The notes: generated from the sequence alone by a model not told the origin. A DNA stretch of 64,000 nucleotides from Marivibrio sp040218065 (GCF_040218065.1 NZ_JAVJQE010000001.1:62001-126000); one strand, 5' to 3'. Shown: positions 41,157 through 50,098, counted from the first letter of the stretch. Numbers and translations: made by a program.

Positions 41157-41411
41157 ATGAGCGATCCAAACGTCTTCCCCGCCGGGCCCCGCGGACCGGA
41201 CTCCTGGCCGCCTGCGGTCGCTCGGCGCCCGGATCCCGGAACCGCGCCGCGCGCCGAGGCGCAGGCGGGCGGGGCGCGCGCCCCCGGTCGCGATCCGTTC
41301 GACGTGCAGGGGGCGATGACGCGGCTCAAGACGCTGCTCGCCTTCGACGGGCCGAACGGCCCGCGCGCCCAGGTCCCAAGCCGCGGCTTCTACCTGAACA
41401 TTCTTACCTGA
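41157..41411 (+). CDS. Small conserved-looking protein, unknown function
   Basis: An 84-residue hydrophilic ORF: MSDPNVFPAGPRGPDSWPP, a Pro/Ala-rich middle, then a dense C-terminal motif DPFDVQGAMTRLKTLLAFDGPNG...SRGFYLNILT. The C-terminal half is far less random than shadow ORFs here and is the kind of block that is conserved. It could be a short regulator or peptide partner. It lies upstream of the REC-Hpt gene on the same strand, separated by a hairpin. An in-frame ATG at 41121 is possible but lacks support. Confidence 0.6.
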   Translation: MSDPNVFPAGPRGPDSWPPAVARRPDPGTAPRAEAQAGGARAPGRDPFDVQGAMTRLKTLLAFDGPNGPRAQVPSRGFYLNILT

Positions 41412-41434
41412 CGGGATCGGCGCGCCCGGCCGAT

Positions 41435-41452
41435 CGCGGAACGCATTCCGCG
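41435..41452. promoter_or_regulatory. Perfect hairpin or palindrome upstream of the REC-Hpt gene
   Basis: CGCGGAA-CGCA-TTCCGCG lies 24 bp after the small ORF and 112 bp before the REC-Hpt ATG. A lower-GC stretch (ACAACCCTTCGTTAACCTTTACTCCGTTACC) follows, where a promoter may lie. It could be a terminator stem or an operator. Confidence 0.4.
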
Positions 41453-41563
41453 ACAACCCTTCGTTAACCTTTACTCCGTTACCTTGCCGCTACGACGACG
41501 GGAGCACCGAGCCGGCGACGTCACGCCGCGGCCCCTTCGTCCGTGCAGGAGGGACAGGTTCCT

Positions 41564-42667
41564 ATGGCGCGCTTGGATTTCTCGCGAATGTCGGTGCTGC
41601 TGGTCGAGGACAGCGCCTTTATGCGCAGCATCTTCACCACCACGCTGCGGGCCTTGGGCGTGGAGCGGATCACGGTCGCCGAGGACGGCGAGCAGGCGAT
41701 CCGCATCCTCAAACCGGTGCAGAAGACCAAGGCCGGGCAGCTGGTCGGCCATACCGGCATCGATCTGGTGATCTGCGATTATTTTATGCCGACGCTGGAC
41801 GGCGGAATGGTGCTGCGCTGGCTGCGGCGCAGCGAGCATTCGCCGGACCGTTTCCTGCCCTTCCTGATGGTCTCCGCCGCGGCGGACATCGACGTCATCA
41901 CCGAGGCGCGGGACAACGGCATCGACGAGTTTCTGGCCAAGCCGTTCTCGGCCGTGATGCTGGCCAGCCGCCTGACCGCGATGGTCGAGAATCCGCGCCA
42001 ATACGTCTTCGCGCCGAACTATTTCGGCCCCGATCGGCGGCGGCGCGCCAAAGAGGTGAAGACCGAGCGTCGCGGCACCACCGAGGCGGAGATCGAGGTG
42101 GTGCACTCCACCAAAGAGGCCTCCGCCCTCAAGAACTCCGACAAGAAGGTCTGGTACTTCCGCCTGCCGCGCAATTTGCGCAATAAGTTGGCGACCGGCG
42201 AGACAGGGCCGGAGACGGCGGCCTTCGATCCCGCCGTGCTGGAGGCCGCGGAGGCGAAGATCCAGGAAATGGAAGGCGACTACGCCGACTGGGTCGCCAA
42301 GACGCTCGAGGAGTTGACCCAGGCGCACAATCGCTGTCTGGAGGACATGGACAACGCCGCCGTTCCGCTCTCCGAAGTGCACCGCATCGCGCACGAACTG
42401 CGCGGCCAGGGCGGCATTTTCGGTTACCCGCTGATGACGCAGTTCGGCAAGTCGCTGTACGAGCAGACCCATGACGAGGTCGAGGTCACGCCCGCCCTGA
42501 TCGAGCTTGTGAAGGCGCATATCGACCTCCTGCGCGTCGTCACCAAACAGAAGATCAAGGGCGACGGCGGCGAGACCGGCAAGCAGCTGATGACCAGCCT
42601 GTCGCAGGCGAAGAAGAAGTTCGCAGGCCAGAAGCAGGGCGGCCGCGCGCCGGCGAAGGCGTCCTGA
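41564..42667 (+). CDS. Response-regulator receiver protein with C-terminal Hpt-like domain
   Basis: The 367-residue protein has an N-terminal REC domain: VLLVEDSAFMRSIF, phospho-acceptor D72 in VICDYFMPTLDGG, and K126 in FLAKPFSAVML. A basic linker with NYFGPDRRRR follows, then a helical C-terminal domain with an Hpt-type motif RIAHELRGQGGIFGYPLM, in which H277 is the likely phospho-histidine. It could pass phosphate between two partners within one polypeptide. GGAGGG is 10 nt before ATG 41564. No kinase is adjacent. Similar REC proteins occur with motility or chemotaxis genes. Confidence 0.85.
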   Translation: MARLDFSRMSVLLVEDSAFMRSIFTTTLRALGVERITVAEDGEQAIRILKPVQKTKAGQLVGHTGIDLVICDYFMPTLDGGMVLRWLRRSEHSPDRFLPFLMVSAAADIDVITEARDNGIDEFLAKPFSAVMLASRLTAMVENPRQYVFAPNYFGPDRRRRAKEVKTERRGTTEAEIEVVHSTKEASALKNSDKKVWYFRLPRNLRNKLATGETGPETAAFDPAVLEAAEAKIQEMEGDYADWVAKTLEELTQAHNRCLEDMDNAAVPLSEVHRIAHELRGQGGIFGYPLMTQFGKSLYEQTHDEVEVTPALIELVKAHIDLLRVVTKQKIKGDGGETGKQLMTSLSQAKKKFAGQKQGGRAPAKAS

Positions 42668-42721
42668 CGTGAAGCGGGCGGCGCACGCGCGTCCGCGGCG
42701 TCGCTCTGCGCCGGCGCGCCT

Positions 42722-43492
42722 CTACGACCGCTCGGCGGGGCAACCGGGTCTGCGTCTGCCGGCCATATAGTCTTCGGCCAGGGTTCGCAGGCGCGCGCGG
42801 CCGAAGCTGTCATAGTGGCCCGCGTGAACGGCGTCCGCCGGCCAGCGGCTAAGGCGCGCCATGCTGTCGTGAAACTCGGCGCGATCCGAGTGGTGCAGAT
42901 CGTCGAGCAATTCCCCGTCATAAACGCAATCCCCGGTGAAGAGCAGCCCGCTCTCGGCCTCCCAAAGGCCGATCGACCCCGGCGAATGCCCCGGCAGATG
43001 CAGCACCTCCAGACGCCGGTCGCCCAAATCGACGACGTCGCCCTCGTCCACGGTGCGCGTCAACGGGGCGGGGGCGATCTGGTAGCGCGCGCAGGTGAAC
43101 CCTTCGTAGGGCAGCGACGAGAAATGATGCGCGGCGATGAAATCCTTCGCCAAGGTGTTCGCCTGGTTCGGCGCCGCGAAAACCTCCGCCTCGGCGGCGT
43201 GGCCCACATGTTCGTCGAATTCGCCGGCGCCGCCCATATGGTCGAAGTGAGAATGGCTGCTGACGCACACGACAGGCTTCTCGCACAGCACGGCGAGTTC
43301 GGCTTTCATCGGGCGAAGACCCATGCCGGAATCGAACAGCAGATTGCGATCCCGCCCCTCGACCAGCCAGATGTTGCAGTGGACGTCGGGGCTGACATGA
43401 TGCTCCCAGATCAGGCGCACGCCGCTCGCCAGGCGCTCCATGCGGTACCAACGCGCGCCCGTCGCCGGGTCTATGATCGGGATCGTCGCCAT
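42722..43492 (-). CDS. MBL-fold metallo-hydrolase
   Basis: The 256-residue protein has the glyoxalase II-like metal site SSHSHFDHMGGAGEFDEH, the GHSPGSIGL histidine and LLFTGDCVYDGEL. The substrate is not evident; it is closer to lactonase or glyoxalase-like hydrolases than to RNase Z. It lies 51 bp downstream of ftsY on the same strand and converges on the REC-Hpt gene. Confidence 0.87.
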   Translation of the reverse strand: MATIPIIDPATGARWYRMERLASGVRLIWEHHVSPDVHCNIWLVEGRDRNLLFDSGMGLRPMKAELAVLCEKPVVCVSSHSHFDHMGGAGEFDEHVGHAAEAEVFAAPNQANTLAKDFIAAHHFSSLPYEGFTCARYQIAPAPLTRTVDEGDVVDLGDRRLEVLHLPGHSPGSIGLWEAESGLLFTGDCVYDGELLDDLHHSDRAEFHDSMARLSRWPADAVHAGHYDSFGRARLRTLAEDYMAGRRRPGCPAERS

Positions 43493-43543
43493 CCTCGCCC
43501 CCTGGCCTGTTCGAAGCCCGCGTCTTCCGTGGCGACGGCCCGT

Positions 43544-44476
43544 CTAGTCCGCCACGCCCATCAGGCTGTTCGCGAAATCCTCCGCCTTGAAGGGGCGCAG
43601 GTCTTCCGCCGTCTCGCCGACGCCGATCGCGTGGACCGGCAGGCCGATCTTCTCCGCGAGCGCCACCAGCACCCCCGCCTTCGCCGTGCCGTCCAGCTTG
43701 GTCACCACCAACCCGCTGACCGAGACCAGCTCCCGGAAGGTCTGCACCTGCTGCAGCGCGTTCTGGCCGACGGTGGCGTCGAGCACCATCACCACGTCGT
43801 GCGGCGTCGCCTCGTCCAGCTTTCGCAGCACGCGCAGAATCTTGGAGAGCTCCTCCATCAAGTCTTTCTTGTTGTGCAGGCGCCCGGCCGTGTCGATCAG
43901 CAACACGTCGACGCCTTCCTCCTGCGCCTGCTTGTAAGCGTCGAAGGCCAGACCGGCGGCGTCCGCCCCGGTCGCGCGGGCGATCACCTTGGCCCCGGTG
44001 CGCTCGCCCCATATCTGCAGTTGCTCGATGGCGGCAGCGCGGAAGGTGTCGCCGGCGCACAGCATCACCGACTTGCCCTGCTCGCGCAGCTGGTGGGCCA
44101 GCTTGCCGATCGTCGTCGTCTTCCCCGACCCGTTCACCCCGACCACCAGCACGACATGCGGCTTTTTGGCCGGATCGGCGCCGGCTTGCAGCGGCGCCGC
44201 AACCGGCGCCAGGATTTCGGCGACCGAACCGGCGAGCGCGCGGCGCACCTCCTGCGCGTCGACTTCCTTGTCGAAGCGGGTCCGGGCGAGTTCGGCCGTC
44301 AGCTTGGCGGCGGTGGCGGGGCCGAGGTCGCTGGCGATCAGCACCTCTTCCAACTCCTCCAGCGCGTCGTCGTCGAGCCGCCGCTTGCCGGTGAAGACCC
44401 CCTGCACCCCGTCCGTCAGCTTGGACGAGGTCTTCGCCAATCCCTGTTTCAGCCGCTGAAACCAGCCGAGCGCCAT
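43544..44476 (-). CDS. ftsY: Signal recognition particle receptor FtsY
   Basis: FtsY is the membrane receptor that pairs with Ffh to deliver nascent membrane proteins to SecYEG. The 310-residue NG domain contains GVNGSGKTTTIGKLAHQL, CAGDTFRAAAIEQL, LIDTAGRLHNKKDLMEEL and VVTKLDGTAKAGV. The acidic A domain is absent, as in many alphaproteobacteria. ATG 44476 has GGGAGAGG 5 nt upstream; a TTG six codons earlier is in frame but less likely. Confidence 0.97.
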   Translation of the reverse strand: MALGWFQRLKQGLAKTSSKLTDGVQGVFTGKRRLDDDALEELEEVLIASDLGPATAAKLTAELARTRFDKEVDAQEVRRALAGSVAEILAPVAAPLQAGADPAKKPHVVLVVGVNGSGKTTTIGKLAHQLREQGKSVMLCAGDTFRAAAIEQLQIWGERTGAKVIARATGADAAGLAFDAYKQAQEEGVDVLLIDTAGRLHNKKDLMEELSKILRVLRKLDEATPHDVVMVLDATVGQNALQQVQTFRELVSVSGLVVTKLDGTAKAGVLVALAEKIGLPVHAIGVGETAEDLRPFKAEDFANSLMGVAD

Positions 44477-44580
44477 GAAGTCCTCTCCCGTCAATCGTCT
44501 GCGCTTTGCTTAGCGGGGATGGGCGCGGATGGAAAGGCGGGAGGCCGGCGCCGCGCCTCATCCTCGAAAAGGTGAGGGCG

Positions 44581-45873
44581 TTAAAGGGCCGTCCCCGCCA
44601 ACCGCTCCCCCTCGCGCCGCACGATCCGGGCGCGCAGCAGGGTCCCGTCCGGGATCGACGGATCGAGCTGGACGGGGGCGAAGCCTTCCGTGCGGCCGAG
44701 GCCGTTTTGCTCGACCAGCACCTCGGCCTCCGTCCCGACCAGACTGTCGAGATAGGCGTCCGCCCGCGCGGCGCCCAGCGCGCGCAGGCGCGCCGCGCGC
44801 TCCTTGCGCACAGGCTTCGGGATCTTGTTCGGGATGCGCGCCGCCGGGGTCCCCGGGCGCTCCGAATAGGGGAAGACGTGCAGCCAGGTCAGGTCCGCCT
44901 CCTCGACGATGCGGGCCGTGTTCTCGAACATCTCGTCCGTCTCGGTCGGGAAGCCGGCGATCAGGTCGGCGCCGAAGACCGCCTCGGGCCGCAGGCTTCG
45001 GATGCGCGCGATCAGGTCGAGGGCGTCCTGGCGGCCGTGGCGGCGCTTCATGCGCTTCAGGATCATGTCGTCGCCGGCCTGCAGCGACAGATGGAAATGC
45101 GGCATCAGGCGCGGCTCGTCCGCGATGGCGCGGAACAGCGGCTCGTCCATCTCGATGCAGTCGATCGAAGAGATGCGCAGCCGCGGCAAATCGGGGACCA
45201 GCTTCAAAATGCGGCGCACCAGATCGCCCAGCGGCGGACGGCCCGGCAGGTCGCCGCCCCAGCTGGTGATGTCGACGCCGGTCAGCACGACTTCCCGATA
45301 GCCGTTGGCGACCAGCGCGCGGACCTGATCCACCACCGCGCCGGCCGGGACCGAGCGGCTGTTCCCGCGGCCGTAAGGGATGATGCAGAAGGTGCAGCGG
45401 TGGTCGCAGCCGTTCTGCACCTGGACGAAAGCGCGCGCGCGCCCCTCGAAGCCGCCGATCAGGTGTCCTGCCGTCTCTTCTACGGCCATGATGTCGGCGA
45501 CGCGCACCGGCTCCGCGCCGACGGTCGGGTCGGCGAAGGCGCCGGGCTCCAGCTTCTCGCGGTTGCCCAGGACCTGGGCGACTTCCGGCATCGCGGCGTA
45601 TTTGGCCGGGTCGATCTGGGCGGCGCAGCCGGTGACCACGATCTCCGCCTTCGGATTGTCGCGGCGCAGCCGTCGGATGGCCTGGCGGGCCTGGCGCTCG
45701 GCCTCGGCGGTCACGGCGCAGGTGTTGATCACGATGACGCCCTCGCGTCCCGCGCTTGCGAGGTTCTCGCGGATCACCTCGGACTCGTAGGCGTTGAGGC
45801 GGCAGCCGAAGGTGACGACCTGGGGCTCGGCCGCGCGCGGCGCTGCGCGGGTGCGGGTCGGGGCGTCGGTCAT
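44581..45873 (-). CDS. mtaB: tRNA (N6-threonylcarbamoyladenosine(37)-C2)-methylthiotransferase MtaB
   Basis: MtaB adds a methylthio group to t6A37 of tRNAs. The 430-residue protein has an N-terminal UPF0004 domain with VVTFGCRLNAYESE and INTCAVTAEAERQ. The radical-SAM cysteines are in NGCDHRCTFCIIPYGRG (CX3CX2C), and a C-terminal TRAM-like stretch is present. The CRLN/ESE form distinguishes MtaB from MiaB and RimO. Its start overlaps the dapF stop. Confidence 0.95.
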   Translation of the reverse strand: MTDAPTRTRAAPRAAEPQVVTFGCRLNAYESEVIRENLASAGREGVIVINTCAVTAEAERQARQAIRRLRRDNPKAEIVVTGCAAQIDPAKYAAMPEVAQVLGNREKLEPGAFADPTVGAEPVRVADIMAVEETAGHLIGGFEGRARAFVQVQNGCDHRCTFCIIPYGRGNSRSVPAGAVVDQVRALVANGYREVVLTGVDITSWGGDLPGRPPLGDLVRRILKLVPDLPRLRISSIDCIEMDEPLFRAIADEPRLMPHFHLSLQAGDDMILKRMKRRHGRQDALDLIARIRSLRPEAVFGADLIAGFPTETDEMFENTARIVEEADLTWLHVFPYSERPGTPAARIPNKIPKPVRKERAARLRALGAARADAYLDSLVGTEAEVLVEQNGLGRTEGFAPVQLDPSIPDGTLLRARIVRREGERLAGTAL

Positions 45874-46691
45874 AACGGCGCCTCGCCGACGAAGCTGGTG
45901 GCGACCGGGCCGGTCATCAGCACGTGGCCGTCGCTTTCGCGCCAGACGACGTCGAGCCGTCCGCCGTCGAGCTCAAGCGCCACCGTCCGGCCGGTCAGCC
46001 CGCGCCGCGCCGCCGCCACGCCGGTTGCGCAGGCGCCCGATCCGCAGGCTTCGGTGATTCCGACGCCGCGCTCCCAGACGCGCAGACGAAGGCGGTTGGG
46101 GCCGATCTGGCTCGCGACCTCGACATTCGTGCGCTCGGGAAACAGCGGATGGCGTTCGACGGCGGGGCCGTGGGTCTCCAGGTCGATCGCCTCGGCGTCG
46201 TCGACGAAGAAGACGCAGTGCGGATTGCCCATGCCGACCGCGACCGGATCGGCGAGCGGCCCCGCCGCGACGCCCGCGAGGTGCAGCGTGTCGACCGCCT
46301 CGGCCAGAGGCACGTCGGCGGCGTCCAGCAGCGCTTCGCCCATGTCGACCGTGACCCGCCCGTCCGCGGCGGCTTCCGCCCGCAGCAGGCCGCGCCGCGT
46401 CTCGATCGTCACCCGGTCGCGCCCGCTCTCGTCCATCGCCAGCGCCGCGACGCAGCGCGTGCCGTTGCCGCAGGCCCCGGATTCGGAGCCGTCGGGGTTG
46501 TAGATGCGCATGAAAAGGTCGGCGTCGGCGTCCTGCGCCGGCTCAAGCACCAGCAACTGGTCGAAGCCCACGCCGCGCCGCCGGTCGCCGAGCGCGCGCA
46601 CGCCGGCCTGCGTCAGCGCCAGATCGCGCCCGCGCGCGTCCAGCACGACGAAGTCGTTGCCCAGCCCGTGCATCTTGATGAAGGCGACCAT
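45870..46691 (-). CDS. dapF: Diaminopimelate epimerase DapF
   Basis: DapF converts LL- to meso-diaminopimelate for lysine and peptidoglycan synthesis. The 273-residue protein has both active-site cysteines, in ESGACGNGTRCV and ITEACGSGACATG, plus FIKMHGLGNDFVVLDAR at the N-terminus. The ATG at 46691 is the conserved start; the frame remains open upstream but has no family sequence there. It leads the dapF-mtaB-ftsY set. Confidence 0.97.
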   Translation of the reverse strand: MVAFIKMHGLGNDFVVLDARGRDLALTQAGVRALGDRRRGVGFDQLLVLEPAQDADADLFMRIYNPDGSESGACGNGTRCVAALAMDESGRDRVTIETRRGLLRAEAAADGRVTVDMGEALLDAADVPLAEAVDTLHLAGVAAGPLADPVAVGMGNPHCVFFVDDAEAIDLETHGPAVERHPLFPERTNVEVASQIGPNRLRLRVWERGVGITEACGSGACATGVAAARRGLTGRTVALELDGGRLDVVWRESDGHVLMTGPVATSFVGEAPL

Positions 46692-46777
46692 GGCGCCGTT
46701 CTTCCCTTCGCGTCCACCCGCCGGAGTTCCCGGGTTATATGGGCGCAAGGGGGGATGACGCAAACCTCTGTGCGCGA

Positions 46778-47185
46778 TCAGCCGTTCCGTCGCCAGCTTT
46801 CCTGCAGCGCCGGGCTCTCCGCGATCGACCGCACGAGCCGCAGGAAGGCGCGCCGCCGGCTGGCGGTGGCGATCGCCTGAAACTCCTTGGCGAGCGCTTC
46901 GCCTTCCAAATGCGGCGCCTCCAAGGCGTCCTCCCGTCCGTCCAGGCCGTCGAAGAAATAGTCGACCGCCACGCCCAGAACGCTCGCCAGGTGGAGCAGC
47001 TTGCTGGCGCTGACTCGGTTCTCGCCGTGTTCGTACTTGCGGATCTGCTTGAAGCTGAGATCGACGGCCGCGCCGAGCTGCGCCTGGGTCATGCCCAATT
47101 GCTTGCGCCGCGCCCGAATGCGCGCGCCGACGAACTTGTCGACGACGGTCGACTGCCGAACGCCGGACTGCGCGTATTTGTTCAA
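46778..47185 (-). CDS. XRE-family helix-turn-helix regulator
   Basis: The 135-residue protein has an XRE HTH (about residues 17-72: VGARIRARRKQLGMTQAQLG, SFKQIRKYEHGENRVSASKLLHLASVLGV). A C-terminal helical tail follows, with SRRRAFLRLVRSIAESPALQ. Such proteins are numerous in Rhodospirillales. The start is inferred as TTG at 47185 because AGGAG lies 6 nt upstream; a longer TTG-initiated form (47242) has no ribosome-binding site. Targets are unknown. Confidence 0.85.
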   Translation of the reverse strand: MNKYAQSGVRQSTVVDKFVGARIRARRKQLGMTQAQLGAAVDLSFKQIRKYEHGENRVSASKLLHLASVLGVAVDYFFDGLDGREDALEAPHLEGEALAKEFQAIATASRRRAFLRLVRSIAESPALQESWRRNG

Positions 47186-47328
47186 AGACTTCTCCTGCTG
47201 CTCGTTAAGCGCGAGTGTGCCGCGGGGTATGCAAAATAGCAACTCTTAAGGCTACGACCCCTGTTTAGTAACTTTTGGTAGCAAATATGCGACCGCCGCC
47301 GACCGCTGGGGCATGCGGCGGTTCCGCC

Positions 47329-47357
47329 TTGACGCGGCCGGACGCGGCGACTAAAAG
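47329..47357 (+). promoter_or_regulatory. Candidate sigma-70 promoter for ffh-rpsP-rimM-trmD-rplS
   Basis: TTGACG (47329-47334) is followed after exactly 17 nt by TAAAAG (47352-47357). It lies in the 331-bp gap between the XRE gene and ffh (47186-47516), 160 bp before the ffh ATG. The rest of the gap is GC-rich and shows no gene or clear RNA. Confidence 0.55.
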
Positions 47358-47516
47358 CAGGCGCAAATCAGGCAACCGAAAAGCCTTCGGCCCTACGGGG
47401 CTCCGCCAGTCCGCGAGGTTCGCGCACTGGCGCGTTCGGCGTTTGGCGGTTCCACGGGCGCGCAGCCCGGCCTGAGACGACGCGATTTGGACGAGACGAG
47501 ACGGCGGGATCCGCGC

Positions 47517-48956
47517 ATGTTCGAAAGTCTGTCGGAACGGTTGGGGTCGGTCCTTGAAGGGCTGACCGCGCGCGGCGCGCTCAAGGAGAGCGACGTCGAC
47601 GCCGCCATGCGCGATGTGCGCGTGGCCCTGCTGGAGGCCGACGTCGCGTTGCCCGTGGTCAAGGACTTCATCTCGAAGGTGAAGGCCGAAGCCGTCGGCG
47701 AAAAGGTCCTGAAATCCGTCACCCCCGGTCAGCAGGTCGTCAAGATCGTGCACGACCAGCTGGTCGAGATGCTGGGCGCGGACGAGGAAGACGCGAAGCT
47801 CCGTCTCTACGGCGAGCCCCCGCAGGCGCTGATGATGGTGGGCCTGCAGGGTTCCGGCAAGACCACCAGCAGCGCCAAGCTCGCACGTCGGCTCAAGGAA
47901 AAAGAGCGCAAGAAGGTCCTGATGGCCTCGCTCGACGTGGCGCGACCCGCCGCGCAGGAGCAGCTCAAGGTCTTGGGCGAACAGATCGACGTCGCCACCC
48001 TGCCGATCGTCAAAGGCCAGGGGCCGGTCGACATCGCCAAACGCGCGATGCAGGCGGGTCGCCTGTCGGGCTATGACGTGGTCATTCTCGACACCGCCGG
48101 ACGCCTGCATGTCGATGAGGCGCTGATGGACGAGGTCGCGGCCGTCAAGGCCGCCGCCGGCCCCAGCGAGATCATGCTGGTCGCCGACGCGATGACCGGG
48201 CAGGACGCCGTCAACGTCGCCAAGAGCTTCACCGATCGGATCGGTCTGACGGGCATTCTGTTGACCCGGGTCGACGGCGACGCGCGCGGCGGCGCGGCGC
48301 TCAGCATGCGCCAGATCACCGGCTGCCCGATCAAGTTTCTTGGGACGGGGGAGAAGTCGGAGGCGCTGGAGCCCTTCCGCGCCGAAAGCCTCGCCAACCG
48401 GATCCTCGGCATGGGCGACATCGTCTCGCTGGTCGAGAAAGCCTCCGAGACGATCGAGCAGGAAGAGGCTGAGCGCCTCGCCCGCAAGATGCAGAAGGGC
48501 GAGTTCGACCTGGAGGACATGCGCAAGCAGCTCGAGCAGATGCGCAAGATGGGGGGCATGGAGGGGCTAATGGGCCTTCTGCCCGGCGTCGGCAAGATGA
48601 AGAAGCAGATGGCCGCCGCCAACATCGACGAGGGGATGCTGAAGCGCCAGGAGGCGATCATCCAATCGATGACGCCGAAGGAGCGGGCCAATCCCAAGCT
48701 GTTGCACGCCTCGCGCAAGAAGCGCATCGCGGCCGGCTCGGGCACCTCCGTTCAGGAGGTGAACAAAGTGCTCAAGCAGCACATGCAGATGGCCAAGATG
48801 ATGAAGCAGGTCCAGAAGATGGGGAAGAAAGGCAAGATGCCGAACTTCCCCGGCATGCCGCCCGGGATGGGCGGCGGCGGCTTCGGCGGGGGCGGCATGG
48901 GCGGCGGCGGCATGCCGCCGGGCGGCCTGCCCCCCGGTTTCGGCGGCCCGCGCTGA
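47517..48956 (+). CDS. ffh: Signal recognition particle protein Ffh
   Basis: Ffh binds 4.5S RNA and signal sequences and docks with FtsY. The 479-residue protein shows the N-terminal MFESLSERLGSVLEGLTARGAL, the GTPase motifs GLQGSGKTTSSAKLA, VILDTAGRLHVD and TRVDGDARGGAALS, and a methionine-rich M domain with GLMGLLPGVGKMKKQM and SMTPKERANP. The C-terminus ends in a Gly/Met/Pro-rich tail (about residues 445-479) beyond the usual end. A TTG at 47487 is an alternative start, but MFESL is conserved. Confidence 0.97.
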   Translation: MFESLSERLGSVLEGLTARGALKESDVDAAMRDVRVALLEADVALPVVKDFISKVKAEAVGEKVLKSVTPGQQVVKIVHDQLVEMLGADEEDAKLRLYGEPPQALMMVGLQGSGKTTSSAKLARRLKEKERKKVLMASLDVARPAAQEQLKVLGEQIDVATLPIVKGQGPVDIAKRAMQAGRLSGYDVVILDTAGRLHVDEALMDEVAAVKAAAGPSEIMLVADAMTGQDAVNVAKSFTDRIGLTGILLTRVDGDARGGAALSMRQITGCPIKFLGTGEKSEALEPFRAESLANRILGMGDIVSLVEKASETIEQEEAERLARKMQKGEFDLEDMRKQLEQMRKMGGMEGLMGLLPGVGKMKKQMAAANIDEGMLKRQEAIIQSMTPKERANPKLLHASRKKRIAAGSGTSVQEVNKVLKQHMQMAKMMKQVQKMGKKGKMPNFPGMPPGMGGGGFGGGGMGGGGMPPGGLPPGFGGPR

Positions 48957-49016
48957 GGCGCGCGGCCGATCAGGTTTTCACCCGTTTGACACGTTCACGA
49001 CAAGCTGGAGCATGAT

Positions 49017-49460
49017 ATGAGCTTGAAGATCCGGATGGCCCGCGGCGGCGCGAAGAAGCGTCCGTTCTACCGCATCGTGGTGGCCGACAGCCGCATGCCG
49101 CGGGACGGCCGCTACATCGAGAAGATCGGCTTCCACAACCCGATGGTCGCCCCCGACAACGACGAGCGCGTGAAGATCGACGTCGAGCGCGCGAAGCACT
49201 GGCTGTCGGTTGGCGCGCAGCCGAGCCCGCGTGTCCATCGCTTCCTGGCCGAGGCCGGCGTCTTGGATAAGCCCGTGATCCATGAGCAGACCAAGAAGGA
49301 CAAGCCGAAGGCGAAGGCGCAGGAACGCCTGCGTGAGCAGGAAGAGGCCCGCAAGGCCGCCGAGGAGGCTGCGAAGGCCGAGGCCGAAGCCCCGGCTGAA
49401 GAGGCGCCCGCTGAAGAGGCGCCCGCTGAGGAGGCGTCCGAGGAGAAGACCGAGAGTTGA
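49017..49460 (+). CDS. rpsP: 30S ribosomal protein S16 with long acidic tail
   Basis: The first ~85 residues are canonical bS16: SLKIRMARGGAKKRPFYRIVVADSR, DGRYIEKIGFHNPM and ERAKHWLSVGAQPS. The protein is 147 residues instead of about 80-90. The rest is a Lys/Arg-Glu-Ala segment and an EEAPAEEAPAEEA-type acidic tail coded by 15-bp repeats. Alphaproteobacterial S16 proteins often have tails, but this one is long. The stop overlaps an in-frame TTG of rimM. Confidence 0.97.
   Translation: MSLKIRMARGGAKKRPFYRIVVADSRMPRDGRYIEKIGFHNPMVAPDNDERVKIDVERAKHWLSVGAQPSPRVHRFLAEAGVLDKPVIHEQTKKDKPKAKAQERLREQEEARKAAEEAAKAEAEAPAEEAPAEEAPAEEASEEKTES
49391..49435 (+). repeat. Three near-identical 15-bp repeats in the rpsP tail
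   Basis: The unit (C/c)C(G/C)GCTGAAGAGGCG occurs three times in tandem with one to two changes, encoding PAEEA repeats. Copy-number change would be in frame. Confidence 0.85.
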
Positions 49461-49489
49461 GCTCTCGGCTCTCGTCTTTAGGCGGATCC

Positions 49490-50098
49490 ATGTTGGACGG
49501 ACTGGCGATCTTGGGCGACGGATCTTCGGATAAGCCCGCCTCGCGAGAGGGACGACGCGCCGAGCGCCTGCTGATCGGAACGATCGGCGCGGCGCACGGC
49601 GTGCGCGGACTCGTGCGGGTGAAGAGCTTCACCGAGGATCCGGGCGACCTGACGGCCTACGGTCTCCCGACCGATCGGTCGGGCGCGCCCGTGCGCCTTC
49701 AGATCGTCGGCGAGACCAAGGGCCAGATGCTGGCCCGGATTGAGGGCGTCGCCGACCGCACGGCGGCGGAGGCTTGGCGAGGCGTCGACCTCTATATCGA
49801 GCGGGCGTCCCTGCCCGCGCCTGAGGAGGAGGACGACTTCTACCACGCCGACCTGTTGGGCCTGCCGGTCGAGGATCCGTCGGGCGCGACCTTAGGCGTC
49901 GTCCGGGCGATCCACGACTTCGGCGCGGGCGACGTGCTGGAGCTCGCCACGCCCGACGGCGACGTGCGCTGGTTGCCCTTCACCAAAGCGGCGGTGCCGA
50001 CGGTCGATCTGGCCGCCGGCAAGCTGATCGCCGACCCGCCGGCGGAAGTCGGCGATCCGGAAGCGCCCGAGACGGCGGACGGGGAGACGCCGTCATGA
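49490..50098 (+). CDS. rimM: 16S rRNA processing protein RimM
   Basis: RimM assists 30S maturation and binds S19. The 202-residue product has LLIGTIGAAHGVRGLVRVKSFTEDP at about residues 29-53, the N-terminal RimM domain, followed by the PRC-barrel with EEDDFYHADLLGLPVED and VVRAIHDFGAGDVLEL. A short extension before the conserved start leaves the exact ATG uncertain. Alternatives are TTG 49457, overlapping the rpsP stop, or an internal codon. The stop overlaps trmD (ATGA). Confidence 0.92.
   Translation: MLDGLAILGDGSSDKPASREGRRAERLLIGTIGAAHGVRGLVRVKSFTEDPGDLTAYGLPTDRSGAPVRLQIVGETKGQMLARIEGVADRTAAEAWRGVDLYIERASLPAPEEEDDFYHADLLGLPVEDPSGATLGVVRAIHDFGAGDVLELATPDGDVRWLPFTKAAVPTVDLAAGKLIADPPAEVGDPEAPETADGETPS

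Noticed and set aside
44506..46503. Plus-strand open frame of 665 codons opposite mtaB and dapF
   Set aside because: Antisense openness caused by high GC3; mtaB and dapF have full motif sets on the other strand.
47186..47516. 4.5S SRP RNA upstream of ffh
   Set aside because: No conserved SRP helix 8 sequence is seen; hairpins here are ordinary GC-rich palindromes.
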